In this document: one piece after another, positions 52,375-60,737 of the stretch
How the letters are laid out: each line of letters begins with the position of its first letter
How positions within the stretch are numbered: position 1 is the stretch's first letter
DNA from: JTS-RE37 sp041743975
GTDB taxonomy: Bacteria > Bacteroidota > Bacteroidia > Flavobacteriales > Flavobacteriaceae
Reading direction: 5' to 3'
Length of the DNA: 64,000 bases
NCBI GenBank assembly: GCA_041743975.1
Contig: JBGTLT010000066.1
Coordinates: 40,571-104,570, forward strand
The notes under the pieces: generated by a model
The model's database searches: none
What the model saw: only the letters and a program-made list of their open reading frames with translations
Told to the model about the DNA's origin: nothing
Position numbers and translations under genes: made by a program

Positions 52375-54108
52375 CTATTTTAATCGTATGTCCGAAACAG
52401 AGGCCCCTGAAGGGATCATCGGAAAAACGTTGTCTTCCTTTTCCACGCTCACTTCAAGGAAATAAGCCTCCTTAGATGACATCATCTCCGCGACTACTGC
52501 TTTCAGGTCCTTGCGCTCACTGACCTTCTTTCCCTTAATATGATATCCCTCCGCTATCTTGACAAAATCAGGGTTAACCATGACGGTAGAAGCATACCTT
52601 CCTTCGAAGAACAATTCCTGCCATTGCCTAACCATCCCAAGGTGGTCATTATTGAGCACTACGATCTTTACAGGCGTTTTATTCTGAAAGATAGTCGCCA
52701 ATTCCTGTATGGTCATCTGATATCCGCCATCGCCAATAATAGCGACCACTTCCCTGTCCATAGCCCCCATCTTGGCCCCAATGGCTGCCGGCAAGGCAAA
52801 CCCCATGGTCCCCAGTCCGCCTGAGGTGATATTGCTCTTGGTTTGTTTGAATTTTGCATATCGGCAGGCGATCATCTGATGTTGCCCTACATCGCTGACA
52901 ATTATGGCTTTGTGGCCGGATGCCAGGTTGATTTCCTCTATCACTTCCCCCATGGTAAGCCCCTGCTTTGTAGGATGGAGGTCATTGTGGATCACGGCAT
53001 CGTATTCTTCCTTATATCTTTTCTTGAATTCATCGTGCCACGCGGTATGGCTGTTTTTTTTGATTTTTGGCAATAACAGTGACAGGGCTTCCTTCGCATC
53101 ACCCAGGATTGCCAATGTGGTTTTGATGTTTTTATCAATTTCAGCCGGATCAATTTCAAAATGTATGATCTTCGCCTGCTTTGCATAGGTATCCAGGCTG
53201 CCGGTGACCCTGTCATCGAATCGCATCCCGATGGCAATAAGGACATCGCATTCGTTTGTCAGGATATTGGGGCCGTAGTTTCCGTGCATTCCAACCATTC
53301 CTACATTCAGGGGATGATCTGAGTCCATTGCAGACAGCCCTAAGATGGTCCATGCCGCAGGAATACCGGCTTTTTCAACCAGTGCTTTTAATTCCTCCTC
53401 TGCCCTTCCCAGGATCACCCCCTGCCCAAATACGATATAGGGCCTTTTAGCCGAATTGATAAGCGCAGCAGCTGCCTCTATTGTTTTTTCATCGATTGCA
53501 GGCAGCGGGTTATAACTCCTTACCCCTGTGCAGGGCTGATACGTGAAATCCAATTCCTCAAACTGTGCATTCTTTGTAATATCGACCAATACAGGGCCAG
53601 GCCGGCCCGATCTGGCAATATAAAATGCCTTTGCCATGATCTCCGGAATTTCAGACGCTTTCGTCACCTGGTAATTCCATTTTGTCACGGGGGTGGAAAT
53701 TCCGATAATATCAGTTTCCTGGAAGGCATCTGAACCCAGGAGGTGTCTGGATACCTGCCCTGTAATACACACCAGTGGTGTGGAATCTATCTGGGCATCG
53801 GCCAGTCCCGTGACCAGGTTGGTAGCGCCGGGTCCGGAGGTGGCAATGGCTACCCCTACTTTGCCGGTGACCCGTGCATATCCCTGGGCCGCATGTGTCG
53901 CACCTTGCTCATGCCGGGTTAGGATATGGGATAATTTGTCCCTGAATTTGTATAATTCATCATAGACGGGCATGATAGCACCTCCCGGATAGCCGTAAAT
54001 CAAATCGACCCCCTCCGCCAGAAGGCAATGGATCAATGCTTCTGCACCGCTTATTTTTAATCCGCGCTGCCCTGCAGCCTTACTATTCTTTTCTTTCACT
54101 GTTTCCAT
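52375..54108 (-). CDS. ilvB: Acetolactate synthase large (catalytic) subunit
   Basis: 577 residues. ThDP-dependent enzyme with the catalytic Glu in GGAIMPVYDELY (the RHEQGATHAAQGYAR segment follows), the FAD-type middle domain and the GDGGYQMTIQELATIFQNK ThDP/Mg motif (GDG...). It joins two pyruvates, or pyruvate and 2-ketobutyrate, as the first step of valine, leucine and isoleucine synthesis. Second gene of the ilv operon, 85 bp after ilvD. Confidence 0.97.
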   Translation of the reverse strand: METVKEKNSKAAGQRGLKISGAEALIHCLLAEGVDLIYGYPGGAIMPVYDELYKFRDKLSHILTRHEQGATHAAQGYARVTGKVGVAIATSGPGATNLVTGLADAQIDSTPLVCITGQVSRHLLGSDAFQETDIIGISTPVTKWNYQVTKASEIPEIMAKAFYIARSGRPGPVLVDITKNAQFEELDFTYQPCTGVRSYNPLPAIDEKTIEAAAALINSAKRPYIVFGQGVILGRAEEELKALVEKAGIPAAWTILGLSAMDSDHPLNVGMVGMHGNYGPNILTNECDVLIAIGMRFDDRVTGSLDTYAKQAKIIHFEIDPAEIDKNIKTTLAILGDAKEALSLLLPKIKKNSHTAWHDEFKKRYKEEYDAVIHNDLHPTKQGLTMGEVIEEINLASGHKAIIVSDVGQHQMIACRYAKFKQTKSNITSGGLGTMGFALPAAIGAKMGAMDREVVAIIGDGGYQMTIQELATIFQNKTPVKIVVLNNDHLGMVRQWQELFFEGRYASTVMVNPDFVKIAEGYHIKGKKVSERKDLKAVVAEMMSSKEAYFLEVSVEKEDNVFPMIPSGASVSDIRLK

Positions 54109-54193
54109 AGTCCATATAAGACTTTTGTTAATCCCTTTTTTATTGTTAAGGATTTGCCCGAAAACCGCAAAGGGAAAGCGGCGGGTGTATTAA

Positions 54194-55870
54194 TCAGAAT
54201 TCATCGGTAACACATCCCTGTGATGCCGATGAAACTGTCCTTGCATATTTGTATAAACTGCCTTTACTGACTTTTAATGGTGGCTGTTTCCAGGTATTCC
54301 TCCTGGATTGTAACTCCTCAGGAGTCAGCTCCACATCAATACTGTTGTTCTCCGCATCTATAGCAATGATATCCCCGTCTTTCAACAGGCCGATATTGCC
54401 GCCCTCCTGTGCCTCAGGGCATACGTGGCCCACAACGAAACCATGGGTGCCCCCCGAAAACCGGCCATCGGTTATCAGGGCTACCTGTTTGCCGAGCCCG
54501 GCCCCCATGATGGCAGCTGTTGGTTTAAGCATTTCCGGCATGCCCGGCCCGCCCCTGGGGCCTTCATACCTGATAACTACAACGTCACCTTTTTTGACAA
54601 GGCCTTTACCGATACCTTCATTGGCTTCAAATTCCCCGTCGAAGACCTTTGCAGGACCCTTAAAATAGAGTCCTTCCTTCCCTGTTATCTTGGCCACGGA
54701 TCCTTCCTCAGCAAGATTGCCGTATAATATCCGTAAATGGCCCGATGCCTTTATAGGTGCGTTCATGGGCTTCACCACATCCTGTCCTTCTGCCAGTCCC
54801 GGTACATCCGCAAGGTTTTCTGCTATGGTTTTACCTGTAACCGTCAGGCATTCGCCATGCAGCATCCCATTCTCCATCATAAATTTCATCACAGCCGGTG
54901 TTCCCCCTACCCTGTGTACATCTTCCATCAAATATTTACCGCTGGGCTTCAGGTCAGCCAGGAAGGGGGTTGTATCGCTGATCTTTTGGAAATCTGCAAG
55001 GGTGAAGGGTATTCCGGCTGCTTTGGAAATGGCCAGAAAATGGAGGACCGCATTGGTGGAACCTCCCATTACCGTGATAAGCCTGATGGCATTTTCAAAT
55101 GATTTTCGGGTGATGATGTCGCTGGGTTTGATATCGTTTTCAAGCAGGTGCCGAAGCGCCCTGCCCGAATTGTAGCTATCCGCTTCTTTTTCGGGTCCAA
55201 CGGCTGGGTTGGAAGAGTTATACGGCATGGCCATTCCCAGGGCTTCTATGGCAGAAGCCATTGTATTTGCGGTATACATACCGCCACAGGCCCCGGCACC
55301 CGGGCAGGCATGCTGAATGACGTTTTTAAATTCCTGATCATCAATAGTGCCGGCAACTTTTTCACCCCATGCCTCAAAAGCCGAAACTATGTCCAGTTTT
55401 TTATTGTTCAGGCAGCCCGAAGCTATAGTCCCTCCATAGACCAGGACAGATGGCCTGTTAAGGCGGATCATCGCCATAAGGGCGCCGGGCATGTTCTTAT
55501 CACATCCAACTACGGTCACCAGGGCATCGTAATTCATAGCCTCGACTACGGTCTCCATGGAATCAGCAATAAGGTCCCGGGAGGGCAGGGAATATCGCAT
55601 TCCTGCAGTTCCCATGGAGATTCCATCACTCACTCCAATGGTATTGAAAACCAGACCTACCATACCTTTCCCGTTGATCCCCTCCTTTACCTTTTGGGCA
55701 AGGTCATTAAGGTGCATGTTACATGGGTTGCCTTCATATCCGGTACTCCCTATGCCGACCAGGGGCTTCTTCAGGTCCTCCTCACTGAGGCCAATGGCGT
55801 ATAGCATGGCCTGTGCCCCGGGTTGGGTAGCATTCTGGGTTATATTTTTACTGTATTTGTTAAGTTCCAT
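54194..55870 (-). CDS. ilvD: Dihydroxy-acid dehydratase
   Basis: 558 residues. Fe-S ligands lie in VGCDKNMPGALMAMIRLNRPS and HACPGAGACGGMYTANTMASA; the third Cys is near the N-terminal NPCNMHLNDLA. C-terminal GRFSGGTHGFVVGHVCPEA is typical. It dehydrates the dihydroxy acids to 2-ketoisovalerate and 2-keto-3-methylvalerate. First gene of the operon, with a -7 element and a 17-bp palindrome upstream. Confidence 0.97.
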   Translation of the reverse strand: MELNKYSKNITQNATQPGAQAMLYAIGLSEEDLKKPLVGIGSTGYEGNPCNMHLNDLAQKVKEGINGKGMVGLVFNTIGVSDGISMGTAGMRYSLPSRDLIADSMETVVEAMNYDALVTVVGCDKNMPGALMAMIRLNRPSVLVYGGTIASGCLNNKKLDIVSAFEAWGEKVAGTIDDQEFKNVIQHACPGAGACGGMYTANTMASAIEALGMAMPYNSSNPAVGPEKEADSYNSGRALRHLLENDIKPSDIITRKSFENAIRLITVMGGSTNAVLHFLAISKAAGIPFTLADFQKISDTTPFLADLKPSGKYLMEDVHRVGGTPAVMKFMMENGMLHGECLTVTGKTIAENLADVPGLAEGQDVVKPMNAPIKASGHLRILYGNLAEEGSVAKITGKEGLYFKGPAKVFDGEFEANEGIGKGLVKKGDVVVIRYEGPRGGPGMPEMLKPTAAIMGAGLGKQVALITDGRFSGGTHGFVVGHVCPEAQEGGNIGLLKDGDIIAIDAENNSIDVELTPEELQSRRNTWKQPPLKVSKGSLYKYARTVSSASQGCVTDEF

Positions 55871-55920
55871 TATGGTGGTTTATATACGGCGACATGGATG
55901 GCACTTTTACGTTTCCCTGC

Positions 55921-56017
55921 CAAAGATAAATGTTTCATCCGGCCCCTCATTTTAACAAAGTAGACTGGTTCAAATTCAATTACGGTATATTTGGGTTATT
56001 TTATTGATAATCAATAA
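55921..56017 (-). promoter_or_regulatory. Upstream region of the ilv operon: -7 element and 17-bp palindrome
   Basis: On the minus strand TATCTTTG (55921-55928) matches TAnnTTTG, 50 nt before the ilvD ATG. Further upstream lies TTATTGATAATCAATAA (56001-56017), a perfect 17-bp palindrome, about 75 bp above the -7 word. It may be an operator for a branched-chain amino-acid regulator, which is inference. No -33 TTG at normal spacing (nearest is 27 nt). Confidence 0.4.
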
Positions 56018-56065
56018 TGTAGTTAGTATTTTTTACCATATTCAATGGGTGGTCGAAATGCCGGG

Positions 56066-56902
56066 CTATAATTTAAAAGAAACGCGATCCCCGTTTTTCT
56101 TTTGGGATAGCATGGAAACTGCCCTTTCGGACATCTGCAATATCCTGGGATAACCCCCCGTGGTTTGCCCGTCGCGCATCAGGATAATCAGTTTACCGGC
56201 TCCAGTCAATTGAACGGTGCCGGGGAGGGTGGCGGAGGTGAGCAATGTTTTGGAATGCCCCGGTATCATTTCGACCAATTGATAGGCCATACGGTTGTTT
56301 TCCTTGGCTATACTGAACTCCTTTGAAAACAATAATTCCAGGTGCTGGTCTTCCAATAGCCTATACTCAGGCCCTGGTTTTACATTTAACAGCTGCTCCT
56401 TATGAAAAGGGGCTGGTCTTATATCCAGTATTTTAGGTTCAAATTCAGTAACCGGTTCATAGGGAAGTTCCATATATTCATTGATCCTGTTTAAGAGGGT
56501 TATCGGTTTGAAATAGGATCTGCTACTCAACACTTTTTCGGTTTTGAACCCGTTTCGGACAGCCAGGTAAGACCTGAACCCATTGATGAGTTTGCCAAAG
56601 GAAACCACATCGCCGGAGTGGATAGGGTGTACCTTATAATTCGGAACCGGTTTGCCATTGATGCTGGCAGACATATCCGCACCGGTTATGGCAATATAGG
56701 TAGGAGCCTCAAAAGCAAGTGTGGGTCCGGTCATCGTTATTTCCAGCAGTGCATCGCCTTCGTCGTTATTGAGCAATGTATTGGCCATTTTGGCCGAGTA
56801 ACTGTCCATTGCACCGGAGACAGGAACACCTTTATCCCTGAAATTAAAACGCCCCTCATCCTGGATGGTCGTAAAAAAACCGGTATGTACCACCCTAAGC
56901 AT
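56066..56902 (-). CDS. pxpC: 5-oxoprolinase subunit C (biotin-dependent carboxylase-like)
   Basis: 278 residues. The family motifs QDEGRFNFRDKGVPVSGAMD and the C-terminal DGQTTGGYPRILQ are present. With PxpA and PxpB it makes the ATP-dependent 5-oxoprolinase that opens 5-oxoproline to glutamate. The start at 56902 overlaps the pxpB stop by 8 nt, giving tight coupling; the longer frame to 56983 is rejected. Confidence 0.94.
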   Translation of the reverse strand: MLRVVHTGFFTTIQDEGRFNFRDKGVPVSGAMDSYSAKMANTLLNNDEGDALLEITMTGPTLAFEAPTYIAITGADMSASINGKPVPNYKVHPIHSGDVVSFGKLINGFRSYLAVRNGFKTEKVLSSRSYFKPITLLNRINEYMELPYEPVTEFEPKILDIRPAPFHKEQLLNVKPGPEYRLLEDQHLELLFSKEFSIAKENNRMAYQLVEMIPGHSKTLLTSATLPGTVQLTGAGKLIILMRDGQTTGGYPRILQMSERAVSMLSQKKNGDRVSFKL

Positions 56903-57632
56903 CCAATTTTGATTTAGGTATTTTAAAAATCCCCACTTCAGCTTCAATCTTATGAAGATCGAAGGCCGCTTTGGTAATGGCATAGAATTGGATCTTATCC
57001 CCTATGCTAACAAAGCAGGGATTCGGGTTCTTAACGTTAAAAATGGGGATAGGGCACTTACCGATTATATTCCAGCCCCCAGGTGAATCCTGAGGGTATA
57101 TTCCCGTTTGCCGGCCCGCAAGCCCTACCGACCCTTTTAAAACCAATAAGCGTGGCGTTTCCTTCCTCGGGGTCTCCAGGAATTGCGGCAAGCCGCCCAA
57201 ATACATAAAACCGGGCAGAAACCCTATTCCATAAACTGTGTAACTATACGAGGTATGCGCAGCTATAAGGTCTGGGACGGTGAGCCCCAATATCCCGGCA
57301 ACTTCCTCCAGGTCAATACCATAATCCAGATCATAGCAAACAGGAAGTTTCCATAGGTAATGATCTGCCGGAATATTCGCTGGTTTGCCTTCATACCATT
57401 CTGCCAACTTCCTTTTCCATATGTCAAATTCAATATGTTCTTCCCTGTTTATAAGGGTTAGCGAATTATAGGCCGGCACCATTTCCCAGTATGTTGATTC
57501 CAGGCAGTTCTGCATCAGGTGCGCGGACAACTGGAGGATATCGTATAAGATGGCTTCTTCAACTTTATCGGGCCATTCAATGAGTATGGCCTGTTCTCCG
57601 TAGGGTTCTATGGTAATAGGATATGGATTCAC
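56895..57632 (-). CDS. pxpB: 5-oxoprolinase subunit B (KipI-like)
   Basis: 245 residues. Allophanate-hydrolase-subunit-1-type fold with IEPYGEQAILIEWPD at the start and the conserved HTSYSYTVYGIGFLPGFMYLGGLP and GSVGLAGRQTGIYPQDSPGGWNIIG. Start codon is GTG (57630-57632), which overlaps the pxpA stop by four bases (GTGA). The middle gene of the three-subunit enzyme. Confidence 0.94.
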   Translation of the reverse strand: MNPYPITIEPYGEQAILIEWPDKVEEAILYDILQLSAHLMQNCLESTYWEMVPAYNSLTLINREEHIEFDIWKRKLAEWYEGKPANIPADHYLWKLPVCYDLDYGIDLEEVAGILGLTVPDLIAAHTSYSYTVYGIGFLPGFMYLGGLPQFLETPRKETPRLLVLKGSVGLAGRQTGIYPQDSPGGWNIIGKCPIPIFNVKNPNPCFVSIGDKIQFYAITKAAFDLHKIEAEVGIFKIPKSKLDA

Positions 57633-58372
57633 TTTTTAAGGAAGATATTGTATTTTGGTAATTCAGAGGAAAGATACATCAATATTTGCAATGCATTCGG
57701 GGTATCGCCATGAATACAAAAAGTATCTGCATGTATGCCCAATTGCCTCCCGTCAATACTTGAGACAACATGGTCCCTGGCGATTGTTACAATCCGCTCC
57801 AAAACGTCCTCCGGTGCGGATATCAAGGCATTTTCCTGCTGGCGGGAAACCAGGCCCAGGTCCGGCCGGTAAGCCCGGTCTCCAAAGGCTTCGAGTGCAC
57901 AAACAAACCCCCTTTTAACAGCCTCTTTTGCTATCACTGAGCCCGGCGGGACGTATAAAACGGCTGTCCCACGATACGCCTCAACACTTTCAAGGTAATT
58001 CATTGCCAGAACAGCGTCGGAAGCTATATCATTATAAAGTGCCCCATGGGCTTTAATATGATGGAGTTTCAGTTCTCCTCGTGTTACAATGCCTTCCAGC
58101 AAGGCTATTTGTCCCCGAATGCTATTTATTAGATCGGAGGGTGAAATCGCCACAGACTGCCTGCCAAAATTTTCACTGTCGGGATACGATGGGTGCGCCC
58201 CAACCTTTATTCCATTTTCCTTGGCCAGTTGTACTACCTGCAACATAGTTTCCTGATCGCCTGCATGGCCGGCACATGCAATATTACAGGAGGAGATATG
58301 GGGGAATAATTGCGCTTCATTACCGATTCCCTCCCCTACGTCACAATTGATGTCTATATATATCCTGCCCAT
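57629..58372 (-). CDS. pxpA: 5-oxoprolinase subunit A (LamB/YcsF family)
   Basis: 247 residues. The LamB_YcsF signature is IDINCDVGEGIG at the start, then SCNIACAGHAGDQETM, GAHPSYPDSENFGR and HIKAHGALYND. It binds the 5-oxoproline ring side of the reaction. Starts 5 bp after the NRAMP-like stop, and its stop overlaps the next start, so the whole operon looks co-translated. Confidence 0.95.
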   Translation of the reverse strand: MGRIYIDINCDVGEGIGNEAQLFPHISSCNIACAGHAGDQETMLQVVQLAKENGIKVGAHPSYPDSENFGRQSVAISPSDLINSIRGQIALLEGIVTRGELKLHHIKAHGALYNDIASDAVLAMNYLESVEAYRGTAVLYVPPGSVIAKEAVKRGFVCALEAFGDRAYRPDLGLVSRQQENALISAPEDVLERIVTIARDHVVSSIDGRQLGIHADTFCIHGDTPNALQILMYLSSELPKYNIFLKK

Positions 58373-58377
58373 ATCTC

Positions 58378-59571
58378 TTAAAATAGCCCGGCGACCTTAA
58401 CGATACTTTTGACCCCCAGTATAAGGACCAACAGGATAATGACAAAAGCCAAAAGGTTCTGTCCTATGGTATTGCGGTTCGTTCCCATAACAGCTTGCCG
58501 GTTCACAACCCAGAGGAGGAATATAGCAATAACAGGTAACAAAAGCCCGTTCGCAACCTGTGCAAACTGGATCAACACTATGGGTGTTAGCCCAAAGAAT
58601 TGGGAAAGGACCCCCGATAAAAGGATGATCATCCATACAAAGCGAAACTTTATATCCTTCATGCCCGCCTTCCAGCCAAAGCAACTATTGGCCACATAGG
58701 CAGCAGCCAGTGGGGCGGTAATAGCAGATGTGATACCTGCCGCGAACAACCCTATGCCCATGAAATACCTTGCCGCATTCCCATAAAGCGGTTCCAGCCC
58801 CCTGGCCAGATCGAGCACCGATGCCACCTCCCGGGCCGGAATGGCAGCGGCAGCTACAATTATGGACATGGAAACTATGCCGCCAAGCGCAACGGCCAGC
58901 AGGGTATCGCGCCTGGCTGCCCCAAGGAAATCCTTCGATTTCCATTTTTCACTTACCAAGGAGGCGTGCAGGAAGAGGTTGTACGGCACTATGGTCGTGC
59001 CCACAAGCGCCATGAGGGTCAGCAGGCTGTCTTCAGGTATGCGTGGCATCAGTAATCCTTCGAAAAGGGCTTGCGGGTTCGGTCTTGTGATTACAGCGGT
59101 AAGCAGGAAAGAGATACTCATGACAAGGACCAGGGATATAAAAACCCGCTCAAGCGACTTGTAATTGCCAAGGTAAAGCAGGATAAAGGCCAGGATACCA
59201 ATGACCCATGGGTATGTTGATTGGTATCGAATTCCAAAGATGGCTTCCAGCCCAAGTGTGCCCCCACCGATGTTCCCCCCTTCATATGCCGCGTTGCCCA
59301 ACACAATGGCTGCCAGGATGATGCCAACTACCAGATTGCGGATTACCGGGGTCCTTAATTCCTCCTTGATAACATCTGCGAGTCCTTTTTGGGTAATGAT
59401 CCCTAAGCGGGCGGCCATCTCCTGCAGCACAATGGTTGCGATAATGGACAGTAGCATCGCCCACAGCAGGGTATAGCCAAAGGAAACACCAGCCAGGGTA
59501 CAGGCTGTGACCGTACCGGGTCCGATGAAGGCTGCTGCAACTAATACCCCGGGGCCAATTTTCCTCGACAT
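58378..59571 (-). CDS. NRAMP-family transporter lacking the metal-binding residues
   Basis: 397 residues with about eleven membrane helices and the LeuT-fold order of NRAMP proteins. In the helix-1 motif the usual DPGN reads G17-P-G-T20, and in helix 6 the A-x-x-M-P-H-N reads T192-T-I-V195-P-Y-N. So the Asp, Asn, Ala and Met that hold Mn/Fe in NRAMPs are all replaced. It is first in the pxp operon, 5 bp before pxpA, so it may import 5-oxoproline or a related organic acid rather than a metal. The annotation metal transporter would be a misnomer. Fold assignment is strong, substrate is inferred. Confidence 0.85.
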   Translation of the reverse strand: MSRKIGPGVLVAAAFIGPGTVTACTLAGVSFGYTLLWAMLLSIIATIVLQEMAARLGIITQKGLADVIKEELRTPVIRNLVVGIILAAIVLGNAAYEGGNIGGGTLGLEAIFGIRYQSTYPWVIGILAFILLYLGNYKSLERVFISLVLVMSISFLLTAVITRPNPQALFEGLLMPRIPEDSLLTLMALVGTTIVPYNLFLHASLVSEKWKSKDFLGAARRDTLLAVALGGIVSMSIIVAAAAIPAREVASVLDLARGLEPLYGNAARYFMGIGLFAAGITSAITAPLAAAYVANSCFGWKAGMKDIKFRFVWMIILLSGVLSQFFGLTPIVLIQFAQVANGLLLPVIAIFLLWVVNRQAVMGTNRNTIGQNLLAFVIILLVLILGVKSIVKVAGLF

Positions 59572-59674
59572 AAATGCGGCTGGTTACTGTATTTGTGAAA
59601 CCATGGTAAATATAACCAGTTTAGTTTTGGGTATGGTTGGCTAAAATTGCTAAAAGGTATTTTAACGTTCAAGG

Positions 59675-59709
59675 TGCATTTCATCTAAAAAATTGCATTT
59701 TATCTAAAA
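59675..59709 (+). repeat. Tandem 16-bp direct repeat upstream of two divergent genes
   Basis: TGCATTTCATCTAAAA (59675-59690) and TGCATTTTATCTAAAA (59694-59709) differ by one base and are 19 bp apart, near two helix turns. They lie between the NRAMP-like gene (minus) and the zinc-ribbon gene (plus), so they may be a tandem operator for either. Confidence 0.5.
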
Positions 59710-59791
59710 GTAGGGCTCCATACATCGACATTTTATACTATTCCCTGAAAGTAGGGGTTATAATAATCCCAAATCTAATACCGCTTACTGA

Positions 59792-60235
59792 ATGAAATGT
59801 GTGGAATGCAATAAAGAACTAAAATTCTCTGACCATTATTACTCCCTGAAAAAGCTGGGGATTGCACTGTGCACACAGCACAGGGACCGTATGGTGAAGT
59901 TAAAGGAATCCAATGGGACTCCCATGGAAGCCATCCTTCTCTATTATGAGCTTAAAACGGCAGGTGTCTCACCTATGCTGGAGTGGTGGGACGGACAGAA
60001 ATCTGTGGACATTGCGATTTCCCGTGTAAAACTGAATATAGAAATCGACACGGAATATGAAGCGCTCACCCATGAACAAGCGATCAATGACCTGGAGCAA
60101 ACCATGCATTCTTTTAAAAATGGCTTTACGACCATCCGTATTCCAGATATCCTCATCAAACATTATTTACAGGAAACTGTCCGGAATATCCTGGGGATTA
60201 TGGAAGGGTTGCGAGCCAACATCAAGACCCTATAA
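59792..60235 (+). CDS. Zinc-ribbon plus DUF559/Vsr-like nuclease-fold protein
   Basis: 147 residues. The N-terminus has a zinc-ribbon pattern C3-x-x-C6...C27-x-x-H30. The C-terminal part has W65-W66-D-G, then V-D73-I-A-I and I-E84-I-D86, as in the DUF559/Vsr endonuclease fold, and a helix DLEQTMHSFKNGFTTIRIPD. It may be a nuclease or a degenerate nucleic-acid-binding relative; no partner methylase is next to it. Followed after 23 nt by a small membrane protein. Confidence 0.55.
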   Translation: MKCVECNKELKFSDHYYSLKKLGIALCTQHRDRMVKLKESNGTPMEAILLYYELKTAGVSPMLEWWDGQKSVDIAISRVKLNIEIDTEYEALTHEQAINDLEQTMHSFKNGFTTIRIPDILIKHYLQETVRNILGIMEGLRANIKTL

Positions 60236-60258
60236 TATTGGAAACCTTACTTATTCTA

Positions 60259-60552
60259 ATGGAAACCAACGGTAAATATATTGATCGATCCTATAAAGTC
60301 AGCCAGCTTATTCTTGTTCTGCTGACCTTTGCTGCATTCAGTGTTGTTGTAAATATAAACCCGCAAGTATCCCGTTACCTGTTTGGGCTACCTATAATAA
60401 TTTCCGGGCTGCTGGGAATTTATGGTTCTGTTTTTATCCTGAAAGGGATTGATGAGCCTATCAGCGAAAAAAAAATTGTTTCCATCACCGTTAATTTTGA
60501 GATGGTTTTACTGATCCTCACCATTTTTATTTCCAATACATTGTATAACTGA
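60259..60552 (+). CDS. Small membrane protein, three predicted helices
   Basis: 97 residues. Hydrophobic segments lie at about 15-32, 42-63 and 75-95. No family recognised. The frame opens at a TTG (60238) but the ATG at 60259 (METNGKYIDR) is preferred. It may form an operon with the zinc-ribbon gene 23 bp upstream. Confidence 0.6.
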   Translation: METNGKYIDRSYKVSQLILVLLTFAAFSVVVNINPQVSRYLFGLPIIISGLLGIYGSVFILKGIDEPISEKKIVSITVNFEMVLLILTIFISNTLYN

Positions 60553-60737
60553 TCCCATTCCCCTAACACACTTTTTAGAATCCCGTCTCCAGTTTTGCAT
60601 CGACGGGAAAGTAAGGTTTTTGGTTTATTTCAGCTTTGGTTATAACCACTCTGTATTCTTTACCTGCGCCTTATATAGTTTCAATGTTGGATTATTTCAC
60701 GTTAATTATTCGTATCTTTTTTTTATAAATTCCATTT

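Noticed and set aside
55148..55804. 218-codon plus-strand frame opposite ilvD
   Set aside because: Antisense shadow of ilvD, whose Fe-S motifs are intact.
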